In this document: positions 24,924 to 35,875 of the stretch, in pieces
Layout: each line of letters begins with the position of its first letter
Position numbering within the stretch: the stretch's first letter is position 1
Assembly (NCBI GenBank): GCA_027596075.1
Contig: JADGJC010000012.1
Span: forward strand, 1 to 64,000
DNA length: 64,000 nucleotides
Reading direction: 5' to 3'
From: Rhizophlyctis rosea
Lineage: Eukaryota; Chytridiomycota; Chytridiomycetes; Rhizophlyctidales; Rhizophlyctidaceae
The notes under the pieces: model-generated
Database searches by the model: none
What the model was told of the DNA's origin: nothing
What the model saw: only the letters and a program-made list of their open reading frames with translations
Position numbers and translations under genes: made by a program

Positions 24924-25658
24924 GATGTTGGCAATTGCAGCAATTTTGTACCACCAAAATCCGTGCTGGCGTTGACGGGGTAGCACAATGTAGCTTCTGA
25001 CTTTTGCGGCTCTTTAGTAGCTGGCTCTGACCGCTATCTGTCCATATTTAGGAGTTATGGGTGAACCATAGTGTAGTGGTTCAATTGCGCTGTAGTTGTT
25101 GAGAGAAACGAAAATGATCTGGTGGTATTGCAAGTATCGCCGCTCAAGAAAAGACGTTAGGGCGCCGCTGAAATGTCTTGCTCAAATCTGATTGTTTGAT
25201 CGTTCAGAGGGTTCAGTTCGTTGCGGCCTTGAACTCGGTTTGGCCAATGGGCCATTGGACCCTGACACCCTGTATTTCCACCTGGCTTACATAAGGCCAC
25301 TCACCCAGCCATCCATGTGACTGCGGATGTGTCATTGATTGATGTTACTATATATGGGCATACTGAAACACACACCACCTCGGTTTACCTAGGCTAGAGT
25401 CTTTGGCTGGCGAGTTTGACAGGTGGGGTGCGTGGGCCTTGCCCCTGGCATGTTACATCTGTCTTTCCCACCTTATCTTCGAAAAGACTACATACACAGC
25501 TGACTATCACACCACCACTGAAAGTTGTCAACACCTTTGACTGCAACTATCTCTGGCTGGTGCTCGAGAACCCTCGTTATATGTATGTACCCTCCTCCTT
25601 CTTCCTTGTGTCTCTCGCTCGAGTTGACATCTTGCAAGTATCGTGACAGGTCGAAGTC
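24924..25658. promoter_or_regulatory. Divergent promoter region upstream of MRE11
   Basis: A 735-bp gap between the VC0807-type gene (-) and MRE11 (+). It must hold the MRE11 promoter. No gene is seen; a tRNA-like A-box word near 25066 lacks a matching B box. Confidence 0.5.
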
Positions 25659-28600
25659 ATGGCCACCAAAGACGACCCGGACACATTCAATATTCTACTG
25701 GCTACAGACAACCATGTTGGATACATGGAAAAGGACCCAATACGAGGGCAGGACTCTTTCAACGCTTTCGAAGAGATTCTGAAATTGGGACAAGAGCGCA
25801 ATGTAGGTGCCTTCGTCGAATGCTAAAAATAACTCATTGCGGCTTGTATCTCTTTGACTTCATCCGGGTCTAAATCGCCAATGTTTTGTTGACGAGCATA
25901 GGCAGACTTGATTCTCCTTGGTGGCGACCTTTTTCACGACAACAAACCGTCCAGAAAATGTCTGCACTCAACAATGGTATTGCTGCGAAAGTACTGCATG
26001 GGCGATCGTCCATGCCGTGTCGAGTTCCTTAGTGATCAGAGTGAGAACTTTCCCAACAGGTCGGTATGGTTGAAGGAGCCATCATTCTTTTGCCAAGTCT
26101 CCGCTAAAATTCATGTGCTGCAAATCCAGCTTTGCTACTGTCAACTATCAGGATCCAAACTATAATGTTTCTATGCCTGTATATTCCATTCACGGGAATC
26201 ATGACGATCCGTCCGGTGTAGGTTCTTCTGGTTAGCAATGACGTAGTTGCATGCTGAACAATACCATCGTTTATTCCAGGATGGCAGTCTTTGCGCGTTG
26301 GATATCCTAAGTGTTGCCGGGTTGGTCAACTATTTCGGTAAACAGGATGAAGTCGACGACATTGCGATCAAGCCGATTTTGTTGCAAAAGGGAACAACGC
26401 GATTGGCGTTGTTTGGATTGGGCAATGTTCGCGATGAGCGGTTGAATAGAACCTTCCAGAAGAAGAAAGTTCGGATGTTCCGGCCGAGGGATGACGGGAA
26501 CGGAAACTGGTTCAATCTCATGGTGTTGCATCAGAACAGGTTTGTTCATTGGAGCATGCTGGCTAGACCACCAGGCTCACTCAATTTCATGCTATCAGAG
26601 TCCCACATGGCCCCACGAATTATATACCGGAAAATTTTCTGGAGGATTTTCTTGACTTGATCGTGTGGGGACATGAGCACGAATGTTTGGTGGAACCCGA
26701 GTTGAATTCCGCCACGGGCTTTTACGTTACTCAGCCGGGTTCATCTGTGGCTACTTCTCTGTGTGAAGGCGAGGCAGTGCCCAAGTAAGCAATGCATCCG
26801 TCTCAGCCATTATTTCGTCTCAGCCATTATGCAGCAGTGTCTAAACTTAACGGCAGACATGTCGCGATGTTGAAGATCAAAGGCGACCAATTCCAGCTGG
26901 AAAAAGTCCGTTTGAAGACCGTGCGTCCTTTTATAATGGACGAGGTCATTCTGAAGGACGAGAGAAATCTACGACCAACAGACCAAAAAGCAGTCAATAC
27001 TTTTCTGCAAGAAAAGGTTCGACTACACCGTCCCTCCTGCGCTTGATGATTGCATTGATTCAGTTTGGACAGGTTGAAAATTTGTTGGAACGAGCTCTCA
27101 ATGATTGGAGCGAGCTGAACCCGAACATCCCAGATGATCAGTGGCCTAAACCCCTTATCCGACTCAAGGTGCCATCGCGTGCTCACAATTTGGGGTTATC
27201 GCGTTATTAAATCCCTCTTTTTAGGTGGAATACAGTGGCGGCTTCACGACCTTCAACCCACAGCGATTTGGTCAACTATTCGTCAATCGTGTAGCAAATC
27301 CCAAAGATATTCTTCATTTCTATCGAAAACGAGCAAACACAGTGCCTGCAGGTGTGGACCAGCACATATTTGGTGATTTGGTGATCAATTTCTGATGCAT
27401 GCGCAATGACAGCCAAAAAGAAGGGCGATGTAAAGATCAACGTGGAAGCATTCATGCCTGAAAAGTTGGAAGAATTCCGTGTAGAAGACCTTGTCGCGGA
27501 ATGTCTGAACGCGCAAAAATTGGATATTTTGCCGGAAAACGAGTTTGGAGATGCCGTCCGGCAATTTGTGGAGAAGGACGAAAAGGATGCCATCAGAGAG
27601 TACGTCTACGAATGTTCCGGTTGGAATCAAGGTCTGACTGGGGAGGTATCTGCAGATTTATTGAAGGAAGGTTAAACCGGACAAGAGATCATTTGGCTCA
27701 GTGGCCGATACTTGGGGATGACCAGTTCCGAAAAGAGGTGGGTGGGTTCGTTTTCCAGAATTTGAGTCATGTTGTTCAACTTCGTATTTGCAGGTGTTGA
27801 AGGAGAAGCAATCTCGGGTTGAGCAGTTTGAGGTTGACAAGACAAATGTATCCGTGGAAGACGCCTTCAATAGGCGCCGGCGACACACTGTATGTCGATC
27901 ATTGTTTCATTGTTTCTTCGTCGCACTTCATTATCCACCATGCATTAGGGAAGTAATGATGCCCAGGATGAGGAGGTTGTTCTGGGAGACGATGTGGATG
28001 GAGACGAGCCTGCCGTTACTCCAGCAAAGGGACGAGGACGTGGCCGCGGTGGGGCATCCGCGGCAACCGGCAGAGGCAGAGGACGAGGGCGTGGGGCCAA
28101 AGCGGAGCCTGCAGCCCGTTCGGGAGCTAAGGGCCGCGGAAAGGTATGCTGAGCTTTTGAATAGCGGAGACTTCGTTGGCGAAACCTTATACGTCGAACA
28201 TAGCAAACTGAGGCTGTGGACGATGAAGGAGACCAGGCGGGGCTCAGCCGACCCAGATCTGGAAGAGCAAAGGCCGCGCCGAAGGTAGACTCTTGATTGA
28301 CATGCACTGGCTCATTGAAACACGCTAATGGTGATATCAGAAACCCATTGTGATCGATGATGACGATCTGGGAGATAATGCTCTCACAGAGGAAGACGAT
28401 TACGAGCCCGCCGTTCCAAACTCTCGAAAGCGGAAAGCGCCAGCGTAAGTGGACGCATTTGGCCAGCATAAGTATACAATGCCAAATAACATTGTTCCCT
28501 TATAGCAGTGCTGCAGCAACACCAAACAAACGGCCTGCTGCGAGGAACACCTCTGCCAAGCAGACAACGTTGAATTTTGCTTCACAGGGAGGCAGCTCCG

Positions 28601-28701
28601 CTCAGGCCATAGACGTGGATGATGATGATCCCTTTTCTGATTTCACCAAACCGGCAACTGCCAGCAGATCAAAAGCCGCTAGAGGTAGATCTGGTAGATA
28701 G
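25659..28701 (+). CDS. MRE11: MRE11 double-strand break repair nuclease
   Basis: Nuclease subunit of the Mre11-Rad50-Nbs1 complex, acting in DNA-end resection, checkpoint signalling and meiosis. The start ATG at 25659 begins [22 protein letters not shown], holding phosphoesterase motif I (D-x-H). The next exon has motif II ([14 protein letters not shown]); motif III ([11 protein letters not shown]) spans 26190-26220; and the GHEHEC motif is near 26668-26685. The capping domain and Rad50-binding part follow ([39 protein letters not shown]). The C-terminal exons encode a glycine-arginine (GAR) segment with repeated GRGRGRG (about 28030-28110), known to be arginine-methylated in animals, then a tail with QTTLNFAS and an acidic [11 protein letters not shown] stretch. 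Stop at 28699-28701. All catalytic motifs are intact. About ten short introns. Confidence 0.95.
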
Positions 28702-29333
28702 GTTACGAATGTCAGTGGCTGCAGGCCACAGTGTACATAGGATAAATATGTTTGAGAGGTCTTGCTCGTATATAGCTTTGTAGTTAGTTTGACAATTCTG
28801 TAACAAAGTGCACAACCATGTAACAAAGTGCACAACCACACACCCCATCGTAAAGAATGAGTGAGTACGGTTTCTGATACGCAAGTTATAGGCGCCCCTT
28901 TTGAAACTTGACGTGGTGCTCTTTCTGATGTTCTCTGCAGCCCTTGCGGCTGCGTCGGAGTTCTTCGTCCCCATTCTGGTCAGTGGTGGACTATGATAGT
29001 TGCCCAGCACCAATTTGCATTGCAGATTGGCACCAAGAAGAGTCTTCTCAATTGTGAGCAACCTGTTAGCACGTAAGGGGTTATCTCCTGGCGTGAGCAC
29101 AACCATGTGTTGGTAGGTCAGGGGCACCGTTCTGTTCGGAAAAGGACTTGTATCAAAGCGCCTATCCCCCATATGACCACAAAAGCCTTTACAGAAAATT
29201 TACATATTAAGAATTTCGAAAAGAGACCCAAGGGGAAAACAGTGCCCTACAAATGCAATACTACTGAAAACGTATAAACATATGAAACTAAAGTACAGTG
29301 ATAGAACGAGCTAATACGAGAAAATAACAGATA
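28702..29333. other. Convergent intergenic region
   Basis: 632 bp between the 3' ends of MRE11 and the arrestin-SH3 gene. A minus-strand frame of 167 codons (28669-29172) overlaps the MRE11 stop and looks like chance. Two direct copies of AACAAAGTGCACAACCA lie at about 28801-28836. No gene is supported. Confidence 0.5.
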
Positions 29334-32300
29334 TTAAGCATAGCCATAACCTTGCGCATGGGAAGGAGGTGGCATATTCATTGCTGGTGGGCCCGCCGGA
29401 CCGGGGTAACGCTTTGAAGGCGAGGGTGATCGGGACTTCTTGGCCATGCCAGACGAAAGTGGATGCGCCAATGGTTCCACTGCCGGCAACGGGAACGCCC
29501 CCTCTACCGATGAAGAATGGTTCAATCCATAACCCCACCCATCCCCATGTTCATAACTGAGCGTCACAATATCTCCGACACGTAACTCCATTTCGTCGCC
29601 AAGTTGGGCTGCGTAATCAACCACAGCACGGTATTGAGCACCCCACCGTACAGAAAACTGTTGTGGTTGTTGATGGTATTGCTGACGTTGTTGCTGCTGA
29701 TGGCGTTGTGGAGGAGATCCGTATTGCTGTTCCCGACGAGAGTGGTTCGCTGCCATTGCAGACCCGCGTGTTGATGGTGGGCTGCGTGCTACGTCCTGCA
29801 TCCGAGGCATCTGCTTCTGAGGTGGCGGTACATAATGCGTTGATGCCGTATGTGAACCTTGCCCAGCACCCCTCGGTTCCATGCCATCCCGGTAGCTACC
29901 TCCACCCTCTCCCAAACTGAAACTAGGCCGTCTTCCCCTCCTTGGCGGCGGTGGATTGGAATTGGAGGTCGGGATTTGGATGGCGTTCACCAACGGCGAC
30001 ACAGCACGAAGTTGGGGCGAGTGTTTGGGGTATAGTGGATTTTGTGGCCCTCCACTCATCTTCCGTTGATTTCGATTGGCCGCCGCTTGGATTTGTGCCC
30101 ATTCCAATTCATACTCGTTCATATCTTCGTCCTTGGCATACTCAATCTCGTTGCCTCCGAATTGATCGACTGGCGGGGACAGTGGTGCTGGTTCCTGCGG
30201 AAGGTGGTGTTCGGGGTGGGTGGGATCTGTAAACCTGACTCCCATCGCTTTCGTGGAGGGCTTGCGCTGCATGTGATTTCCCAAGTGGTCACGCTCGATG
30301 CTGGGCTCGCGAACGCTGCGACGACTTGAGAAGTAGTCTACACTTTCAGCGTTACTGCTTGGCGACGTAGGAACGGGGGACGCATTCAGGTCATAGGTGC
30401 GAGGGGTTCTTTGAGACTGCGGTGAAAGTGGTTGACACTGCTGATGTTGTTGATACGGAATATGATATGCATGCGGCTGATGTGATTGACCAAGGGAAAA
30501 TACCGGAGGGCCGGGAGCTGTGGAAGGGGCTGGTAGGCGTAGAGGGGTGGGAGGAACATATGCGGAGGCAGTGGTCGGTAACTGGGTTCGTGAGTTGGTT
30601 CGAGCAAGACTAGGGAGGTTGGAATCTGAATTGGAGCGAGGAAGACTTGACAGGCTTGTGCCAGAGCTGGTCCTTTGCAGAAGAGGGGAGTTGTCCAGAT
30701 CAAGGATAGATGTCGGGAAGGCGCCAGTCAAAGTCGTGCGAAGGTTACGACCCACCGCATACCCATTATGCCAGGTCTCACTACATACAACAACAAGGAA
30801 ACAGATTCAGTATTGCATATCCAAAAGTCCAAAATACCATTTCGGACCTTGACTTACATGATTTCGACCATGTCACCCGCTTGTAAAGCAAGCTCATCTG
30901 GCAATCGTGGCGTGTAACCTTTCAGACAGCGTACAGGATACTGATGCCCAAACGCATTCTTGTTGATTGTCCCCTTTCGCCCTAAGCCTGGGCTGCCCGG
31001 TGACCCCAAAAGCGGGCTCGTCCTCGGTCCCATAGCAGGCGATGATGCCTTCAACGATGAACCGCCACCGATGCGACCAGATGCATTACTCCGCGCCGAA
31101 TGACTGCTCCCACTGCTAGCCTTCCTGGTTGCCGCACCCATACCATCCTTGATCAAATCTTCTGCCAATTGTCCAGCATTGGCCATGGGGTCGACAGATA
31201 ATTTTGCCAAATCGTGTCTGACTTCCTTCATGGCCGCCTCGACCACATCTGATCCACCCGTCACATCCGCAAAACCTTCTCTGTCCAGTTCCCCACTAGA
31301 TCGCTCCGCCAAGATTGGCATAGCTCCCGCTCCCATTCCTGAGGCAGGTCCACTCTTGCTTTTGAACAGACTAGGTCGACTTCTGTTCCCCAACTCTTTC
31401 CCCCTATTCCCAGCTCCAACCGTGTTCTTTCGTCCCAATGGTATAAACGTATCAGGTCCCAAGCCATGTGCACCGCCAGCACCCATTCCCGGAACTGGCG
31501 GCATGGTCGGCCCTGGTGGTGAAGATCCATATCCGTACCCATACGAATCGACACTCTTTGACGGCATTATTCCCATGCTGGACGGGGGATAAGGTGATCG
31601 ACTGCTTCCCATGAATGTGTTTCGCCGACCGTCTCCACTCAGGCTGAAGTCGCCCAAAGGAGTATTTGGGGATGCATAAGCACGCGCAGGCGGCGTTGTC
31701 GGATCATTGAACCGCGGTTCCCCTTCTCTACTTCGACCCCTCGGTTCTCTCCCCGGTCCATTCCACGGAAACAAAAGTCTAACCGGAACAACAATCTCCG
31801 TGCTCCGTACAATATTGCGCAAGGTGTCCCTGAACCGAATGAGGATTTGCGCTTCGTGACTGACTGTTGCTGTGAGCAAATCCATGGACGATTGGGCTTT
31901 TTGGATAGGGATTTGAAAGGATAGTATGAGTGCTTCTTGAGTGTGTGAAACCGGCGAAGACGAAGGAGAGGAGGGTGGAGTAGGGATATGGGAGGGTGTA
32001 GGTGCAGAAAGTGGTCGAGTTTGGGGGGGCGTGCTGGTGTCTCTGAAGTATCGGTAAGATTTCATCAGTGACATATCAGGTTATTGCACATGCAGCCCAA
32101 ATGACTGACTTGAACGTGATCCTCTCCATCCATGAACACTCGACCATTTCAATTCGCATGCTTTCCAAACGCGGAAAGAGCTGCAAAGTCATCTCCTTCG
32201 GTTCTGACTCAATGAAAACGGGCTGAGGAAAGGTAGCCACATATGATAAGGAACCTAGATTCGTCCCTGGGCGTGAGTTGCGTGATTTGGTCAGAAAGGT

Positions 32301-33188
32301 CAGATAAACCCCTCACCATCCGCACTGTCGCCAGTCCGTGTCCTCTCCTCAACAACACTTCTCGGTGTGCATCTCCTGACTTCCAGAGTGATTCTCTCCA
32401 CCAAGTTTGTCTCGCCGACATCGGCACCCACCAGTGCTCCCAAAACTCCAACCCCGCCCGTCGAAATCCTTCGTGCGCATATGAACAATTCATGTGTGAT
32501 TTCCTTCCCTGGTGTAAGATCTGCACGGAGTGAGGGCGACAATTGCTTGGAAAAAGGGAGCGTAAAGTGGTATGCATGACTGTGAATGGGAGGGATACCG
32601 ATGGCATCAGGTTCTTCCCCGATCCAATGATGGTCTACTGGCTGCTACAGATGATATGCGCGCCTCCACCTACCTTCCGGGTGGAATCTCTTCAGGTGGT
32701 TCATTTACTCCCCACAATACCGCACTTGCTCGTGCCAATGGTCGCTTATGCAAATCAACAGCGCTACTGCTCTCCGGATCATCCACACTAACATTCGTCA
32801 GTCCTTGACCGGATAACAGCACCAAGCAGCATCGCGTCATTGTTATCGGCGATAGAGTGTTGTTATGGACGTGGAGCGTCCCGGTGATACGGGACGAGAA
32901 TGGGGAAAGGTTGAGAATGGGCACATTGGAGGTAGGAGAGAAAGGCGACGCTGAGGGTAATGCGCGTGGTGATGTTGTGATTGGAGTTGCTGATATTGGC
33001 GATTGAGCTTTTGGTGATGAAGAGAGTGAAGCCGCTGCCGGTGTGGCTGATGTAGATGGTGTATGTGTTGGGAATGAGACCGTGAAGGCTAGTTTCTTTG
33101 GCGTTGGGGGTGGGGATAGTGGTGCTGAATTGGACAGGTTTGACGCATCCTGCGTTTTGATTGTGTGCCGCCGTTTGAGCCAATCCAT
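29334..33188 (-). CDS. Arrestin-like protein with two C-terminal SH3 domains
   Basis: Likely cytosolic adaptor. The ATG at 33186-33188 (MDWLKRRHTIK) is chosen because the upstream frame has only TTG. After a Pro/Ser/Thr-rich leader, the sequence LSPFSSRITGTLHVHNNT, then EEIPPGSHAYHFTLPFS and later EITHELFICARRIS, IEMVECSWMERITF and SHEAQILIRFRDTLR, reads as an arrestin N and C sandwich; the join across the 32541-32672 intron restores the typical PPG-S-H-x-Y-x-F-x-L-P. A long disordered Gly/Ser/Pro region follows. The first SH3 domain spans 30854-30970 and into the next exon (YPVRCLKGYTPRLPDELALQ, GAFPTSIL). The second is near 29530-29650 (YRAVVDYAAQLGDEMELRVG, DGWGYGLN, GAFPLPAVEP). No PPxY motif, the usual Rsp5 docking site of fungal arrestins, was seen. 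The arrestin call is moderate; both SH3 calls are strong. Confidence 0.75.
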
Positions 33189-35875
33189 TATGAAAGGAGC
33201 AGTCTGATGGTTGTTCAAATGGTGGGTGTGCTGAAGATACGGCAGGGGAACGAGCTTTCAAGAATGAGTCGTGGTCGCCTGCTCATAGGGATAAGCAACG
33301 TCTGAAGAAGCCGATTGAGTGGACTTCGAAGTTCTGACTGGTAAGCTAATTGGGCAAGTTTGATTTGTTTACAAACTCCTCCCTCTTTCGATGCACAGCC
33401 ACTCTGACGCCCAAATGGCCGCACGGGAAGACTGGAAGGGTGCACGCAGATTGAACGCAGTAGATGGACTTGTCCACTACTGTTATCCACCAGCTTAGAC
33501 CGTTAGGGCACAAGGTAGCGAAGTGTCGAACAAAGAGCGGAAGGTGCTGCTAACCACTTATGAACGAGGTTTCGATAGAGGTTTGTCCGGTGTTTGAAAC
33601 GGCAGGGGAACGAAGGCGGAAGAGGGGAGCTGGGGATAGCGAGGCCGCCTCTTGCCTCTCTTTCTTGTCTCACAGCTGCCTTCGGAAGGAGAAACAAACT
33701 CGATTGCTTCACAACGTTACGATACCCAGTTGCGGAGGTCCAGGTCCTTCCGAGTGAGCACGCGCTGAGAATCATGTGAAGTTTTTTGGGAATATTCTGC
33801 CAGCCTGCGACTATGTTACTATGTATATGTAAGCAGAAAACGTCACACACGATGGGTCTTTTTTGAATACAGGTCACCACCACAGACTACCAATACAACC
33901 TACAAACGATTCTATCGACACACCACACCCGTGGTCAGCAAAGTCCAGTAAATGAAAAAATCGTTCAAAAGCAAGTGGATGAGTAAAGTTGTGCCACTTA
34001 TTCCCGACCGGTCGGACCAGCAGCGGAGGATCCAAGTGGTACAGCACCAACTGGAATGGAGCTTGTGACCTGTGAGCATTAGGCTTTTGGCGGGGCCGAT
34101 TGTGCGACTGGAATGGTGGGACTGAATTGTGCATCCGACGGTGCATTCTTCACTTCCACATTGCACTACCATCGTGCGACCCTCGCCGGATTTCTCCTCC
34201 GCCAAACGATCAGCCGGGCAGCTTCAAAAGTCTGGTCCCAACCGAGCCAAACCGCCAGCGCCGATGTACCCACTACGGGAGGCTTGAGTGTGCCGTTCGA
34301 GCTCCGAACTCTACCTCCGGCGATCTATTTTCATGGGCGTCAACATAATTTATCAATACCCAACCAATATGCGGCAGCGTGCTTGTGAAATTAGTGAAGC
34401 GCTTTCATTGGAATGATACCGCATCGCGCATTCACTCCTTCATTTTGAATACCTATGGATTGGGATGTGGATCTGTGGATTCCTCGTAATCGCCCATCCG
34501 TTTGACCATTTGACGACTCAAACGCTAATGGCACGCGTATGGGGCAGCCGGCCGAGATCAACAAACAATGCAGTGTATTTCGCCATGGTATTTGAACAAT
34601 ACTCATTTTGCTCATGATGCCCTTACTGTGCAGTGTGGATATTACCCTAGTACTAGGTAGGAATGTTTTCCCACCCAGATGATTCATTGATGACCATATG
34701 ATGAGGAGCGAAATCGCCAGACATTGAAAAAATGACTGTGTGGGGCGTCACTGTGCCACACTAAAATGAAGTGGGACAGTGACCCAATGATGAGGGGTCT
34801 ACCGGTAGTCTCACCATCAGCGGCGCCATCATTCCGATCACAGCGGCATGCGGCGTAGCGAAACCAACTGATGGCAAAGTGGCGTGGCCCCTCCTCCCTT
34901 TTCTGAGAAGGTAGCCGGTTGTCGCGTCTCTTCGATGCCACTATACCCATAATCGCTAAGTGACTTGCTCAACTAGAGAAGTATATCAGCGAAAGCGTGA
35001 AGCGGATTTGGACCTGACCCGATACACTTATAGCACTTACATACTTTACAGGGACTTGGGAGAGTTTTGTGCCCCCAATAAAGTTGGAAGACATAGCTCA
35101 ATGTCCATACTACTGGACTGCATCGGTGAAAGGCCACACCCAATCCGACACCAACCGACCCTTTTTGTGTGGGTCAAAACCCAGGGTCAGCATTCAACTG
35201 CATTAGGTGCAGGCACTGTTGTACAGTGTAACATGAACCGGAGGCAACACATCCTTCCCTATTGGCGTTGGAACGGGGCGCGTCTCACTCTTCGAAGAAT
35301 CCCCCATCCAGTCAGCGCCGTTAAGGAAGTGTGTAACACAATTACCCCTCAGTCGCCACCCCCCCCCACCTCCGCGTGCAGCTGTGTGCAACAGCCATAT
35401 TACAGACATTTGTATGTGTACCCAATTGCTGGTATTTGTGGTTTCGATAGGGCCGATCCTGGTCGAGGCTTCGTGCTGGGTCCACACAAACTCCAAAAAC
35501 GATATGGGGTTTGTTGAATTGCGAATCTGCAATGGATTTGCACAACCCCAATTCCCACCTTCCAACCTTTTGTTCTCCAAGTTCCAACCGTTCTCTAGCA
35601 GGAAACCGGCTCTTTAAGCTTTTGACGTCTGGAAGGGATCAATATAGGATTTGAAGGACTCTAACCTGGACGCTATCGGTTTGGTTGGTGAACGTGATTG
35701 GGTAGGCTTCATTGTCATTCCATTGCATTGTGTTATGCGGGCGGCTCACCTGCTGGATCTTGCATGTGCAAATCACCTGCTCAGTGACTCGAAAGAAAGA
35801 TATGCACGTCACAAAGTATTGATGAAAATATACGCCATCCTCAAACGCACCTACATCCATCTCGCAAAAGGCACC
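33189..35875. other. Long gene-poor gap (2.7 kb)
   Basis: Unusually long gap for this window, between head-to-head genes, so it includes both promoters. Frames of up to 185 codons occur (34960-35517 on plus; 33503-33883 and 35203-35580 on minus) but their compositions look random and none links to a neighbour by plausible splicing. A C homopolymer (about 9 bases) lies near 35359. I see no tRNA or repeat family here. Confidence 0.45.

Noticed and set aside
25060..25225. Second tRNA-like A-box word (TAGTGTAGTGGTT) upstream of MRE11
   Set aside because: The only B-box-like word is about 150 nt away and imperfect; no acceptor stem.
28669..29172. 167-codon minus-strand gene behind MRE11
   Set aside because: It overlaps the MRE11 stop on the other strand, matches no family and has unconvincing composition in its second half.
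34960..35517. 185-codon plus-strand gene in the 33-36 kb gap
   Set aside because: Composition looks like translated intergenic DNA; no domain, splice partner or start context.
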